Positions 9,098 to 20,403 are shown, counted from the stretch's first letter. The stretch is 31,928 bases of DNA from Terana coerulea (GCA_024811115.1 JAKOGH010000162.1:1-31928); one strand, 5' to 3'. The notes: generated by a model not told the origin, from the sequence alone. Made by a program: numbers and translations.

Positions 9098-11938
9098 TCA
9101 AGCAGGAGGCACCGCCTGTCCCTCAGCAGGGCCGTTCACGTTCAACCCGGCGAACTGCCCGGGCAGGCCACCGTACTGACCCGCCCACGCCTGCTGCTCA
9201 GCCGCGGGACTGGTAGCGCCCGGCGGGGCATACCCGCCTGCAGGGGGTACGGCGACGCGCCGTAGGGCGCAGCTTGCTGGGGCTGCGCGGCGGCGGACGA
9301 GAGGCTCGCGTTGGACGTGTTCGGGTCGTTGGGGTGGGCACCGTAGAACGCCTGGGGCGCTTGCGCATGCTGGGCCGTGGGGGAGCCGGGGGCGGCCTGC
9401 CCGGCGAGCTCCGTGGCGCGGTGCTGGACGTTCAGTGGGGCCGTCGATCCCTGAGCAACAGGCGTGTCGGGGCCCGACGGGGGTTCCGGCGACGCTTCTT
9501 TGACTCCTGGAATGGAGATGAAGTACACGGAGCCAGTAGGGTCCGTGCCGCCTTGCGCGTAGTACTGAGCCCAAGCATGGACGTTCGGATCTGGATAGGT
9601 CGTGTTCGGATCGTAAACATATGGAGGGCCTTGCGGCGACTGAGAAGGCTGCTGCTGCTGCTGTATTTGTTGCTGGGCCTGCGGTTGGGCCTGTGGTTGG
9701 ACTTGAGCCGGGGGTTGCTCCGCATGCTGTGGCTGCAACTGCGGCTGCGCTTGCACCCGGGGCTGTGCTTGCTGCTGCAAAGGCTGCTGTGGTGACTGTT
9801 GGTGAGCGATTTCGGCGGGAGGCGGGGCACCCTGGCCCTGTGGTGCCTGCTGAGGCGTGGGCGTCGGGCCTGCGTGATACTGTTGTGGTGGGGCTTGAGG
9901 GCCTGGGGCGCCGTAAGCAGGTTGTGCGGGGGGCGCGCCGTATGGCTGAGGGGGTAAGCACCAGGCTGCGGAGGTGGCTGGTAGCCTTGGCCATCCACGA
10001 ATGGTTGTCCCTGGGGCGGAGGAGCACCAGGATATCCGTGCTCAGGGCCTAGAGCGTAAGCACCAGCAGGAGCCGGATAGGCCGCGTAGCCTGGTTGGTC
10101 GTAGGCAGCAGGGTTCCAGCCAAAGTTCTGCGGTTGACCATATTCTCCGGGAGCGCGAGAGTCAGGTCTCGGATATGGAGATTGGCCATAGCCTGGACGT
10201 GGAGCGTAGTCTGTAGTTACGACATTGAATAAGATGGTGAATCACCGAAGATGTGAATTCCGTACCAGCTGTATGACGCGCAAGGCTATCCTCCATCATA
10301 CGGTCAAATATAGTCCTGGCTTTCACAAACGTTTCGTTCATCGTGACCAGGTCGGCTGAGAAGAGTTTTAGCCTCAATTCCCGGGTGCTTGAAAGAGCGC
10401 AACTGACCTCGCTTTTGACTATACTTGTCAATCAGCTTAACAATCTTCGGCCGCAGGCCCATGCAAGAGCGGTACAATTCCTATAAACTCGTTGGCACCT
10501 ACTCGATCAAATGACAGATGAATCACATACCTGGATCTCTTCATTATCAGCAAGATTATCTTTCGCAGGGTCCATTTGACGGAGCATAGTCAGTAGTCGG
10601 TCCACATTAGCTGCTTGGCCGAACACAGAAGCCTCCTGCTCCGCTTCCTTGGCGATCTCTGCTGAGGTAGGCTCCGGCAATGGTTCCTGCAACACTGTTC
10701 AGTCGACATGCCCGCTTCCCATGACAAGAACAACATGCTTACCACATAGTTGACAGGGAAGATGCCAGTACGTCCTTTGATCTGGCCCCGCCACCAGTCC
10801 TTGTAGTTGCGGTCGACAACCTTGATGATGTCGCCTTTGTCAAACGCCAGTTCTCCCGCCTCCGTCGGCTCAAACGTGTGCAGCGCGCGCACTCTGGTCA
10901 CCACCGGTATGCTGTCCTGAGACTTGAGGGACAGCGCGGGGCTCGCGGGCACATCCACACTGTAGGCCCGCGCGGGCGTCTGCTGCGGGCTGGTGTCGCT
11001 CGAGACGGCGGAGACGGCGGGGCTCGCGGACGGCACGTAGCCGCCGTACGTCGGCCGGGCGGCTGAAGGTGTCGAGACCGGTGCGGCGGGGGCGGCGCGC
11101 GAGCTGGATGCGGCGGCGGACGAGCCGCCTGCACCGCTGGAGGAGGATGCGAGGGAGTACTCGTTCCACTGGCCGCGCCCGCCCTTGTCATGCACGGACA
11201 TCTCCAGGACGCGCTGCAGCTCCTCTTCTTCGCGGCGGCGGACCTCGTCGTCGACGTTTGGGGGTGGGGGCTCGTTCGAGGCGTCAAATTTATAGCCTAT
11301 CGAAGGACTGATGAGACATGGAAGTGAGTGTCTCAAAGCGTACTGCGTACCTTTGGACTTCAGGTTCTCGTAGCATTCCTCCATGATACCAAGAGATGGA
11401 TCCTTCTCGAAGTCGCCTGTCCACTCGGCGACGAGCCCCAGCGCCCTCGTCCGTACTTTATCGTGGGTGTTCTGGAGGATATGCATGTGAGCACTGCGCT
11501 ACAGCACTTGCAGGGTGACGCGTACCCGATCTGTGACCAGTTTCTCCAGGCCCTGTGTGAATGCGCGCGAGGCAATCTCTCGGTGCACCTCAATTCCGCA
11601 GTTCTTCGTGAGGGACTCGGCGAGGGTGAGGGTGTAGAGCTGCACGTTTGACGTCCGATGCGTTAGGCGTTTCAGTATCGCGGCGATGACATTTCGTGCT
11701 CTATTCATAGTACATCGTTGGGGACATGTACGCTAGATGGTGGGCATTACGCACCCTTGATCCCCTTCTTCCTGGACCTTGTCGCATAGATTGAGGATTA
11801 GCTCCCAATTCTCGCCGGTCATATTCTCGTCTGTCGTTTTCGCTACACAAGCAAGTAAGATTCGGTACATACAGATATATGCTTCAGCTACTCACCAACA
11901 ATCTCATCGTAAGGGTTGGCTTGCCCTGCTCTGAACAT
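9098..11938 (-). CDS. HSE1: Hse1, ESCRT-0 subunit (VHS, UIM, SH3, GAT-like core, PQ-rich tail)
   Basis: Exons: 11938-11896, 11842-11755, 11700-11526, 11471-11351, 11296-10743, 10686-10531, 10480-10408, 10355-10266, 10210-9098. The start gives MFRAGQANPYDEIVAKTT, the usual Hse1/STAM N terminus. The VHS domain covers about 10-140, the UIM about 158-182 (EEELQRVLEMS), the SH3 about 274-327 (ALHTFEPTEAGELAF, DWWRGQIKGRTGIFPVNYV), and a GAT/coiled-coil core for Vps27 binding about 328-434. A Pro/Gln/Tyr/Gly-rich tail follows, including a CAG-type Gln run. With Vps27, Hse1 binds ubiquitinated cargo on endosomes and starts multivesicular-body sorting. The tail is out of frame at two C5 runs (plus-strand GGGGG at 9950-9954 and 9243-9247). 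One extra C at each gives an uninterrupted 804-residue protein ending GQAVPPA. A 53-nt intron at 9998-9946 could bypass only the first. Confidence 0.93.
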
Positions 11939-12249
11939 CTTGCGTGTATGGTGGAGGAAGTGATGATAACTGCGGGATTTGGCGCGCAGCTGTCCGAGTC
12001 CGGCGTAGCGAGGCTATGCGGTAATGGGCGTGACTACTGTCACAAATGGTCGGTGAGAGTTGATGAGGTCTCTACAGTTACTGATCTAGTAAGACGCAGG
12101 ACTGACTTAGTCACAAGCATTGTCATTCACTCGACCCGAGGATTGACCGGACACTACACGCGTGTGACCGTGACGCTTTGCTATACTCGCCACTTCGGGT
12201 CTTGTGGCTGGGACTCTGACACCCATCTCATTTCCTCCCCGACCGTACG
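11939..12249. promoter_or_regulatory. Shared divergent promoter region of HSE1 and MMS2
   Basis: Only 311 bp separate the two divergent start codons, so both promoters must lie here. It includes the perfect palindrome ACACGCGTGT (12156-12165), which contains ACGCGT, the MluI cell-cycle box known from fungal G1/S and DNA-repair genes. No clear TATA box is seen. Function is inferred. Confidence 0.55.
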
Positions 12250-12847
12250 ATGGCCAAAGGTGCGTAACTAAGCAATGGGCGCAGAGATATTTCTGATGGT
12301 TCCCCATAGTTCCCCGCAATTTCCGGCTGCTCGAGGAGCTCGAGAAGGGCGAGAAGGGCATCGGCGATGGCTCGTGCTCGTACGGTCTCGAGGACGGCGA
12401 CGATATCATGATGAGCCACTGGAACGGCACTATAATTGGCCCAGGACATGTACGTACTGCAACTCCTCACCATCCACATCCATCGGACTCATCATGCCCG
12501 CATGTACCGCCTTTGACGCGCCGCAGACCGTGCACGAGAACCGCATCTACAGCCTGAAGATCACCTGCGGCGAGCAGTACCCAGAGCACCCGCCGTTCAT
12601 CCAGTTTATCTCCCGCGTGAACCTGCCGTTCGTCAGCCAGACCGACGGCAAGGTCGATACCACGAAGCTGCCGGTGCTGGCGCATTGGAACAGGAATAGC
12701 AGTATCGAGACTGTGCTCGTAGAGATTCGCAGGTGCGTAGGCTGGGGTGCTGCCGGCTTACATTGGGGTGCTTATGCGTTATGCAGGGAGATGGCGTCGT
12801 TCAACAACCGCAAATTGCCTCAACCGCCAGAGGGCAGCAATTTCTAA
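12250..12847 (+). CDS. MMS2: Mms2, ubiquitin-conjugating enzyme E2 variant
   Basis: Exons 12250-12259, 12310-12449, 12527-12732 and 12787-12847 give 138 residues, close to the usual Mms2/Uev1 length. The first exon is only 10 nt (ATGGCCAAAG), spliced to give [20 protein letters not shown], the family N terminus. Other family blocks are [39 protein letters not shown] and the C-terminal [16 protein letters not shown]. There is no cysteine at the E2 active-site position, as expected for a UEV. Mms2 pairs with Ubc13 to make K63-linked ubiquitin chains, for example on PCNA in error-free damage tolerance. It is divergent from HSE1 and convergent with the oxidoreductase gene. All splice sites are GT-AG and in phase. 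Confidence 0.95.
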
Positions 12848-13162
12848 TGGCATGGCTGAACGAAGTAAGGACCGCGATACACTGAATGATTGACTGTAGC
12901 ATGATCCACTTGTAACATTGAAACCTCAATTGATTGATTCTCCTTGTGCCATGATGTTTCTTCTGGCCGGAATTGTATCGCCTTTGTGACAGATCAGTCG
13001 ACCCAGATCATGCCATCGTCCGGTGAGTCAAAACGTCTGCATAATGTAATACAGCAGTCCAATATTAAAATCATACAGTAAACAGACATGGTATCAAAGG
13101 TATCCCAAAGCCCAACGAGAGTGTCTCAAACGAATATATGCGATGCCACCCCATACAAGCCT
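12848..13162. other. Intergenic region between convergent MMS2 and the FAD oxidoreductase gene
   Basis: No gene is seen. These 315 bp must hold both 3' UTRs. Confidence 0.6.
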
Positions 13163-14519
13163 TCACTTGTAGTTGAAGATACCACGCGCCATGGGCACGA
13201 ACAGCGTCTTCCCTTGATCATGCCGGTGAAGTAGGGACCGATCTGGATGCCCCAAAGCATGTTGAAGAAGCCGGCGCCGTTTGCCTACCACCAGGTGAGC
13301 TCCCGCCCTTCTCCCCCACAAGCGCATATAACGCACCTTTCCGATGGGAATGACAATCATCTCCGGCGCGCCCTTGTACAGCTTCTTTTGCGGGATGCCC
13401 TGCAGGAAGCTGACGACGTTGGGCGCGGCGACGGATGCGTGTCCCGGCACCTTGCCCGCCTGCTTCTGCTCGTCCCAGTCGAAGATGTCGCCGACGGCGA
13501 ATATACCCGGGTGGTTCAGGAGCTCGAGCGTCGGCTTGACTTTGACGTGGCCCGCCTCGGACAGGACGCCGGCACCCAGCGTGTTGATGAACTCGGTGTT
13601 TGGTTTTGAGCCAAACGCGGGAACCTGCACAACGCATACCCCAATGAGTCTAAAGGGGCGAAAAGAAATAGGAGGGACGGGTTCAGGTACGTACCACGAG
13701 GTCCACGTTCTTGATAACTTTGCCCCTACGCGTTGTCAGGTCGCCCGTGCTGTTGGGCTCGGGGAACACGTCGACGTAGTCTTCCTCTACGAGGTTAACC
13801 CCGCGTGAACGGACGCGACGCTCGATGTTCTTGCGGAACTTATCGGGGTATGTAGCGTTCAGGAGGTACTTCTCACTGTGCACGAGGTGGACTTGCTTGG
13901 CCTGCAACGGTGATTAGGCTTTCAATCACATCGGTAATCTTACTCGTGCGTACTGGGTATGCGTCCTTGAGTTCACCGGCAAGTTCTGCAGAAAATTTTA
14001 GATGGTCGCCGCAATCAGGAAACGGGGCAGCATACCAATGCCCACGGCGCCACCACCGGCTATGACAATGTTGTTCGCCTTTGCGAACTTCGACCGCCAA
14101 GACGAGATGCTGCTGTGGATTTCCTGGTCCGTGTTACCGAATGCAACAACTCCGCCCCACCTGGAGCCCGTCGCCAGCACCAGGGCCGCATACTCGAGGT
14201 GCTCGCCGTTCTCGAGCTCGAGCACGCCGCCCTTCCCGGGCGCCGTCTCGTCGATCCCGACGACCTTGCCGGCTACGTGCGAGATCCCCTCGAGCTTGTC
14301 GTACGGGATGAGCGCGGTCTCCTCGAGCTTGTCCTCGCCCGAGACGGACATGCGGAGGCCCGCGACCAGGTGCACGTAGTACGGGCGCGGCTCGACCAAG
14401 AGCACGTTGTAGCGTGCGCGGTCGACGGATTTGGCGATGAGCTTGGCGGTGTTGACGCCGGCGTAGCCGCCTCCGACGACGACGACGTTCCTCTTCCCGG
14501 TGTCAGACTTCTTGGACAT
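13163..14519 (-). CDS. AIF/AMID/FSP1-like FAD-dependent NAD(P)H oxidoreductase
   Basis: Exons 14519-14036, 13985-13954, 13901-13695, 13624-13337 and 13284-13163 give about 377 residues. The N terminus MSKKSDTGKRNVVVVGGGYAG holds the FAD-binding GxGxxG-type loop. A second dinucleotide loop, IVIAGGGAVGIELAGEL, is formed across intron 1, and HPGIFAVGDIFDW is the C-terminal FAD-contacting GD motif. Together these mark the class II pyridine nucleotide-disulfide oxidoreductase fold of the AMID/FSP1 group. No targeting peptide or N-myristoylation Gly is present, so cytosolic or membrane-peripheral location is likely. The last exon is out of frame as given: one base is missing in the run at plus 13209-13215 (AAGGGAAG). 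Restoring it yields the expected ending KTLFVPMARGIFNYK; without it the C terminus becomes unrelated. A decayed inverted paralogue lies at 30795. Confidence 0.9.
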
Positions 14520-14576
14520 TGCTGCAGGGGCGTGGAGGAAGGTGGTTGTTGCTGAACTTTACGTCGACCAGCCCGA

Positions 14577-14586
14577 CTCTATATAG
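14577..14586 (-). promoter_or_regulatory. Putative TATA box of the FAD oxidoreductase gene
   Basis: CTATATAGAG on the minus strand lies about 60 bp upstream of the ATG. The inverted paralogue has TATATAT about 88 bp upstream of its ATG. Confidence 0.45.
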
Positions 14587-17049
14587 CGGCCTTCCATGGT
14601 CTGCATAAGCTGTCAAGACGCCGTCAGCACATATGACACCCGCGTTTGAAACTCGCGCTGTGATTGGCGGAGCTAGACAAACATGCTTCGCGTAACGGTC
14701 TTACGCCAACCAGGTCGCATATCGCGGCAGGTATGACTGCTTCTCGGCTAATTTGGCCGAATGTTCTCACAGCGCGCACTGCGTATGGCAGTCTACAAGC
14801 TTTTAGCTGACAAAGCAGAGTCTTGAGTTCGATTCAGCGCAGCCGAGGTGTCGAGAAGCTTTCCTATGTTACACAGAGCATGGAAACTAGTCAATTTTCA
14901 GTTGGAAAGGGGCAACGATGTTAGCGGATAAAGGGGCTCGTAGCAAGTATGGTATGTGGCTATTGGCAAGAAAAGGCAAACGACCTGACTCTTAGGTTTC
15001 CAGGATAGAAACATACTCAGTCGTCGACTTTAAGAATGACCACACGACCCGCTTGGCACCCTGCGCCATAAGTTCGAGCCGCAACTGTGAAACTGGGGGA
15101 CTTTGTTGGATTGCCTTCAGGCCTCCCGGTTGGATGACAGATCTGGCAGTCTGCGAACCCGAGTATGGAACGCTGGGAGCGGTGCGATGGCCGTCGACGT
15201 GCTGTGAGAACACGGGGCGTATGTAATGCGAACTCTAACCGCATATCAAATGATGCAGCCTCGCCCTTCTCATTGACAGCTTCTGCACTAGGAGGCGTTC
15301 AGTGCTTTCCAGTTCAATCCGATATTATCACCATTTATATTGGCGGGCTGGGTATACTAGTCAGGGAATTAAACCCTGGCTACGCACGTAGACCGTCAGT
15401 ACAACTGTGGTCTAGACTCGTATGTACATGAGAATTCGTAACGCAGTGAGCATAGCTACTCAACTAACACTAGTGATAGAGTTTTCGGTTACATAACGAC
15501 TGAGCGTTGGCGTTAGTTTCCATCGATCTTCGCCCACCCCTATTGGACCTTCCGAATGCCGTCGGCACTTACAGCTTTGACAACTGGGAGTTCCAGTTGG
15601 CAGTCGCCGGTCACGGACAAAACCGCGTCTGCAGTGCCAGTTTGAACCCCCGAAACCGATGAACTGTATTTGGCTCCGTTTGTGCCCATTCCCTGACCTC
15701 GAATGGCATACCAAAGACTGAGTGAATAATCTTGTGCCCTTGCTCTCAACAGTTTACTTTACAAATTCTTCGGATATTCTTGCGCTATTATCGAGACACG
15801 TGGGAAATTGAGTCTCAGCCACCTTTGTGGCGCGGCATGTGCCGACGGTGAAAACCCAACCCCATGCGACGGCGCTTGCGCAACGTGTTCAATCATGGCA
15901 GTGTACCACGAGGCATTTGCGTGGGTAACTCCCGCCTCATGAGCCCCACACCTTGCATGTATCATGTTCACTTTTGCTACTCTTGCCAGTGATCCAGCGA
16001 ATACCTGCCAGCAATCTCCTCATTTTCAGCACTGCTAGGGCCAAATTCATTCAGCGACATGTCACCTGCCAGCATGCAATGGAGACCAACCCCGAGTCAC
16101 GTCAAGAGGACTTATAACCGTCTGCTTCTCGCCGGCTGAAGGTTAGGGCTACTACTACACAACGAACTTCAACTAGGGTTAAATTATTTATTTAGATGAC
16201 ACTTCAAATCACACACCTGTCCGTGTACTGACCGAATAAGCTGTGCTGCCTGCCAGAGTATACTATTATGAGGTGACCATAAAAGCCATATCTGAGCTAG
16301 GGTATGTTTCAATACTCACTATAGATGCATTGCATGCCTAATTCTGAGTCCATAGTAAACTCGGTGTGGGGTGAAATTCCAAATCCTTCAGGTATCCTAA
16401 CAACCTCGCTAATATAGCTGGTGCTATGGAAACAGATTTGCATTCAAATCAAAGCTCAGCCAAGCTCAACATGGTCTCTCTCAGTTGGAATGATACACAT
16501 GGGAATATCGGCAGGATAGAAAGAGTTATTGCACAGAACAGGTGACAGGCAACATAGGAGAGGAATTTACGAGTGAGCTGCTATTGATTCTCGCATACAT
16601 GAACCTTAACTTACAAATGGCCAGCTGGTGACGTGATCAGCTGCGGTCTTAACTTCAAACACTCCAAGGTCTTTTACACCAAGAACAGAAGGCTGATAAT
16701 GGTCTTCTACACCTCAGAAGCCGATCTATCCTCATTCGCGTTCTACCCTTCAGTGTTCCTGCACTTTGCCGGCGGCTCCGTGCATGCAAGCTTTGGAGAC
16801 TGTAACTTTGCTTACCTCGATCCTGCCATTATCGATGCAGCTGTTGCCTTTGATGTCTCTGCTCTTCACTATCCCTCCTTCCACCCAAAATCATCGACAG
16901 AATTCTAGACCAGCTCTTCCCCACTGCAGATGTCAGTAGGATATATCGCGAGGATAGGATGAAGACGTACAAACACGGCATCTCGGGCGTGCTCACTCGT
17001 ATGCAAGTATTAGTCCCAGAAGTGCCGGGCCCTCATTTTCTACTGCATC
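14587..17049. other. Long gene-poor region
   Basis: I see no intact gene. The segment 15345-15425 (minus strand) resembles a degraded tRNA or tRNA-derived SINE head, with a perfect T arm and B-box-like GGTTTAATTCC but a poor anticodon arm. A 91-codon open frame at 16633-16908 (plus) has no recognised domain; it lies just before the F-box-like remnant and may be part of it. Confidence 0.4.
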
Positions 17050-17690
17050 TCGTTGTCTTCTGAGGGTGACCTGACATCTCTCGTTGAAATTCTCTCATCT
17101 GGACGAAATTGCATCTCGTCATGGATTCGCGTTCTGCAGCTGAAGGACGAAGGGTCTTGTTTGTGGATACTCTGTGCTCTATCTACCTTACTGAGTTGGC
17201 TGCGCCCACCAAGAGAATATCAGTATACGCCCTCCCTCACCGATTCGACTTTAATTCAACCCCTTCGACTTACAAAGGTTTTACAGCCCTTTACTCGAAC
17301 TTTTGCCCACTCGAGTCGCTAAGCCTATAAAATGCTCACTTCCACTTGATGTCTAATTTCGTGCGCATCATCTATCAAATGGAAAGGCTGCAGAAGCTCG
17401 AATGTGAAGGGCTGACCTGGCAGCGGCAGTCTGGTCTCTCTCCCTTAAGACTTGTCAGAGGACGCTGCCTGAAGCTCGTCTGCGTGAGATACTGTGAACA
17501 GCATTTGACCTTCATTCACTTGCTTGTAGCACCTATGCAGAACCGAGCGATGGATGTCGCGAACATTGCCATGCAGGCACCTCCGCCGTTACCTTTTCTC
17601 TCGGCCAAAGTCACTGCAGCGATACGTAGTGTCAGTGTCACGCTCGCGATCGAATACTCGCGATATCCTCTACAGACTTTTGTGGAATAG
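17050..17690 (+). pseudogene. F-box/LRR-like protein remnant
   Basis: Reading across frames gives successive pieces typical of the large Agaricomycete F-box/LRR families: EGDLTSLVEILSSG, then SSWIRVLQLKDEG, then in another frame YKGFTALYSNFCPLESLSL, a TAA stop (about 17327-17329), and NAHFHLMSNF...YQMERLQKLECEGLTW. At least one frameshift and one in-frame stop break the gene, and no F-box start is seen. Family assignment rests on leucine-repeat pattern only. Confidence 0.45.
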
Positions 17691-17816
17691 GAAAGATATA
17701 TGCTGTAGGTTCTATTCAATCCGTAAATTGAAGCTGGTGCAGAGTACTGACATCATATTGCAAGGGTACTTGGCATAACCTCTCCTCTTCACAGTGGAGC
17801 CCAACTCACATTCACA

Positions 17817-18310
17817 TTGCATCCTTTGATTGCCAGCCACAAGGAGCAGCTGCAGGAGCAGCTCTGGTCTTATCAAAGCCGAAGTGGTCCTCTTTTGCTA
17901 TGTCAACCCTACTACGCTGGATTGGAACAACGTAGACACCAAGCTCTTGCCAGTATCCAAACTCTGCCACTTATTGTTAGTATTGACAGTGCCAATCCCT
18001 TAGGTGAAATCGTCCCATTATTAGAGGGACGAATGCCTGGATTGCTAAGTCGGGAGAAGCTTATAATCCGGCAGAATGCACAAGATGTCAGGCCTACTGA
18101 TGTGGCAGAAGCAGCCCTAGTGCACACATATAAGACCTAGTTGTGCAATTTTGATCTGCTAAGTTGTTGGGTCACCAGAGCCAGCTTTAAAGAGACTTGT
18201 GTACCAGAGAGTACCGTCACGAGGTAACCACCGCGCAGCAGCTATGGGAAGCTGCAGAGGAAGAGAATAAGCATGAGGCCAAACACGTCTCTGCTGCAGA
18301 TGAGCAATGA
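17817..18310 (+). other. Unrecognised open frame and short charged remnant
   Basis: A 107-codon frame (17817-18140) has no recognised motif. About 90 bp further, another frame reads QLWEAAEEENKHEAKHVSA before a stop at about 18308-18310, which looks like the helical C-terminal tail of a lost protein, perhaps a transposase. No gene model can be defended. Confidence 0.2.
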
Positions 18311-18665
18311 ATAAGATGAAGTTAAGCTTTCTGGTGAGCCTAAGCTGTTAATAAGAATACTGCACAGGCTCCATATTCGGCATCCCTTATCTACGTAGTC
18401 GAGAAATCTGGTCTTGTGACTCAGCTAAAATTGTGAACTGGAAGGTTTTGAACTAGCCACATCCGCTTCCCCTTGCTTCCTATTCCCATAGTTAATAAAC
18501 AATGTGCCATTCTATTACACATGATATGAGTACCAAAACAAAATTCATAGGAAGCGAAGATAATATTGATAAACCAAACATCATGCATTAGCTTAGGTGT
18601 ATGACATGCTGAGCACCTGTGTAGATAGTAACCGAGTAGGTAGCACATGACAACACATGTCGGGG

Positions 18666-20060
18666 CTAGTAAAGTTGCATAAGATTGAGCACACTGCATG
18701 CACAAACAGTGCCATCTTCCGATGATGATATCAAGGTGTTGTTGTCTGAGGTAAACATGACACTTTTCACCTTGTCGCTGTGTCTACAGAACTCTGCCAC
18801 AAACGAGCTGTCCTTGGCATCCCAGAGCTTGATATGACCATTCGCGGCTCCAAAAGCGAGGAGGTCACCAGCTGTGGAGTACACCATGCTGTCCACCGCC
18901 GACAGATTGCTCTGATCGCTGAGCATGTGATGCGTCTCACCGCTGAACGAGTCAGCAGTGACGACAGTGTAGTTGTACGAGCCTGACATGACCTTTTTAT
19001 CATTTAGCGAGAAGCTGACAAACCACATAGGGCTCATGTGCTTGTGCAGTGTGACGAGCTCGTCCTCAGAGGCAGCATCCCAGACATGGCACGTGTTATC
19101 CCCCCGAGCCAGTGACAATGCAGTTACCGGTGTGGGTGAAGCATATGCACTAGATCATGCTCTTGTGGCCTGTGAGGTTTGCAGCCTTGGCGCCGGACGC
19201 GGGGTCCCAGACAATGCTGACTGTGTCGGGCGCACAAGGTGAGGTACCACCTGTCGGGCGAGAAGGCAACGTGCATAACATGCGCGGTGTGCTCTTCCAG
19301 CAAGTGTAGCAGCTCGCTGCTGGCGGCGTCTTATATTTTGATGCTGCAGTCCGTAGAGCCTGAGGTGATCTTCAATCCGTCAGGAGAGTACACAAACGTC
19401 CAGACATCAGTGTCGTTCCCTCCAGGGATGAGAACATGCGCTTTGGTCTCGACATTCTAAATGATGGCTGTGAAGTCTGCAGATCCGGGAGACGAAGCGC
19501 GCGCTATCAAGCGAAAATGCTACAGTCCACACTGTGTCCTCATGCTCCTTCAGCCATCCCATCAAAGCACCTCTCACATCCCAGAGCAGGATTGCTATGT
19601 TGTCGCAAGTCGTTGCGATATATTTGCCATTTGGAGAGAGTGCCATGGAGGATGTGAAGCTATTTTCCGGATTTTTGTCCTTGAAAGACACATGTGGCCA
19701 TTTAATGTCTGAGCCAGTGGTATGGTTGCCAAACACTACCTGGCTGCTCTCCAGTACATTATAATGCAGTCCTCCGCTAGATCCCCTTTGGTCATGGCTG
19801 CCCATGTCTTAGTCTTCATTTGGAATTTCTGTAGCCTCTGCAGCGCCAGTTGTAATCTCATGTCTATGCCAGATGTGGATGGCTTCTTCGATAGAGAGCG
19901 TGCTGACTATAAGAAGAAAGGTGAGTTGAAAAGGAGATAAAATTAGCCTAAAAGAGCTTACTTCTGTCATCGATCTCAACATGAGGTCGAGTCTATTATA
20001 GATATGCATGAATGTCATCAGGCCATTCAGAGCCTTGAAGTTGGGAGATTTTAGAATGAG
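18666..20060 (-). pseudogene. WD40-repeat protein gene, inactivated
   Basis: Several WD40 blades are readable: SMALSPNGKYIATTCDN, AILLWDV, DTVWTVAFSLDSARFVSG, AHVMHVAFSPDRW, DTVSIVWDPASGAKAANLTGH, GDNTCHVWDAASEDELVTLH, GHIKLWDAKDSS, TLISSSEDGTV. The chain is broken by frameshifts near 19480, 19255 and 19100 and by three stops, each sitting where the conserved blade Trp is expected: TAG at 19459-19457, TAA at 19333-19331 and TAG at 19152-19150. Upstream, a good 55-nt GT-AG intron (19961-19907) links a helical segment (LNGLMTFMHIYNRLDLMLRSM) to this region, hinting at a larger, possibly NLR-type WD40 protein. That last point is inference. Confidence 0.75.
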
Positions 20061-20403
20061 CACAGATCTACAGTGTAACTGTACATCATATACACACAAG
20101 AAGTTAGTTTTCTAAATCTTCCCTACAGGTAGACAGCTACATGAACTTCTGGTGACAGCTGTACACTCCATTTTCAGATTTTATGGCTCTAATTGTATGC
20201 TAGTCTGTGACGCACCTCTAAGATGTAGTCTAGCACCGTGTCCATTGAGGTGTCAACATCTTGTGTCTGTTATGTTTAACACAAGTATTAAATGGTTCAG
20301 TGAGGATCATTATACTTACTGTCACATCTCTCATCTCAGCATCTTGCTAGTCTGGTCCTAATATGACTGGCACAGCTGGTTCGCCTTGTCTGCTATTTAC
20401 ATC

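Noticed and set aside
9946..9998. A 53-nt intron in the HSE1 tail that would repair the first frame break
   Set aside because: Phase works, but the donor GTGGAT is weak, the removed sequence is typical PQ-rich coding, and the second identical break near 9243 cannot be fixed this way. A missing C explains both.
9274..10052. Plus-strand frames opposite the HSE1 tail (Gly/Leu/Arg-rich)
   Set aside because: Complement artefacts of the Pro/Gln-rich coding strand.
13163..13284. Alternative shifted C terminus of the FAD oxidoreductase as the true product
   Set aside because: The other frame gives the family-like ending and stops at a sensible point; the shift lies in a short homopolymer run.
15345..15425. 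A functional tRNA gene
   Set aside because: The T arm is good, but the anticodon arm does not form a proper five-pair stem and position 8 is not T.
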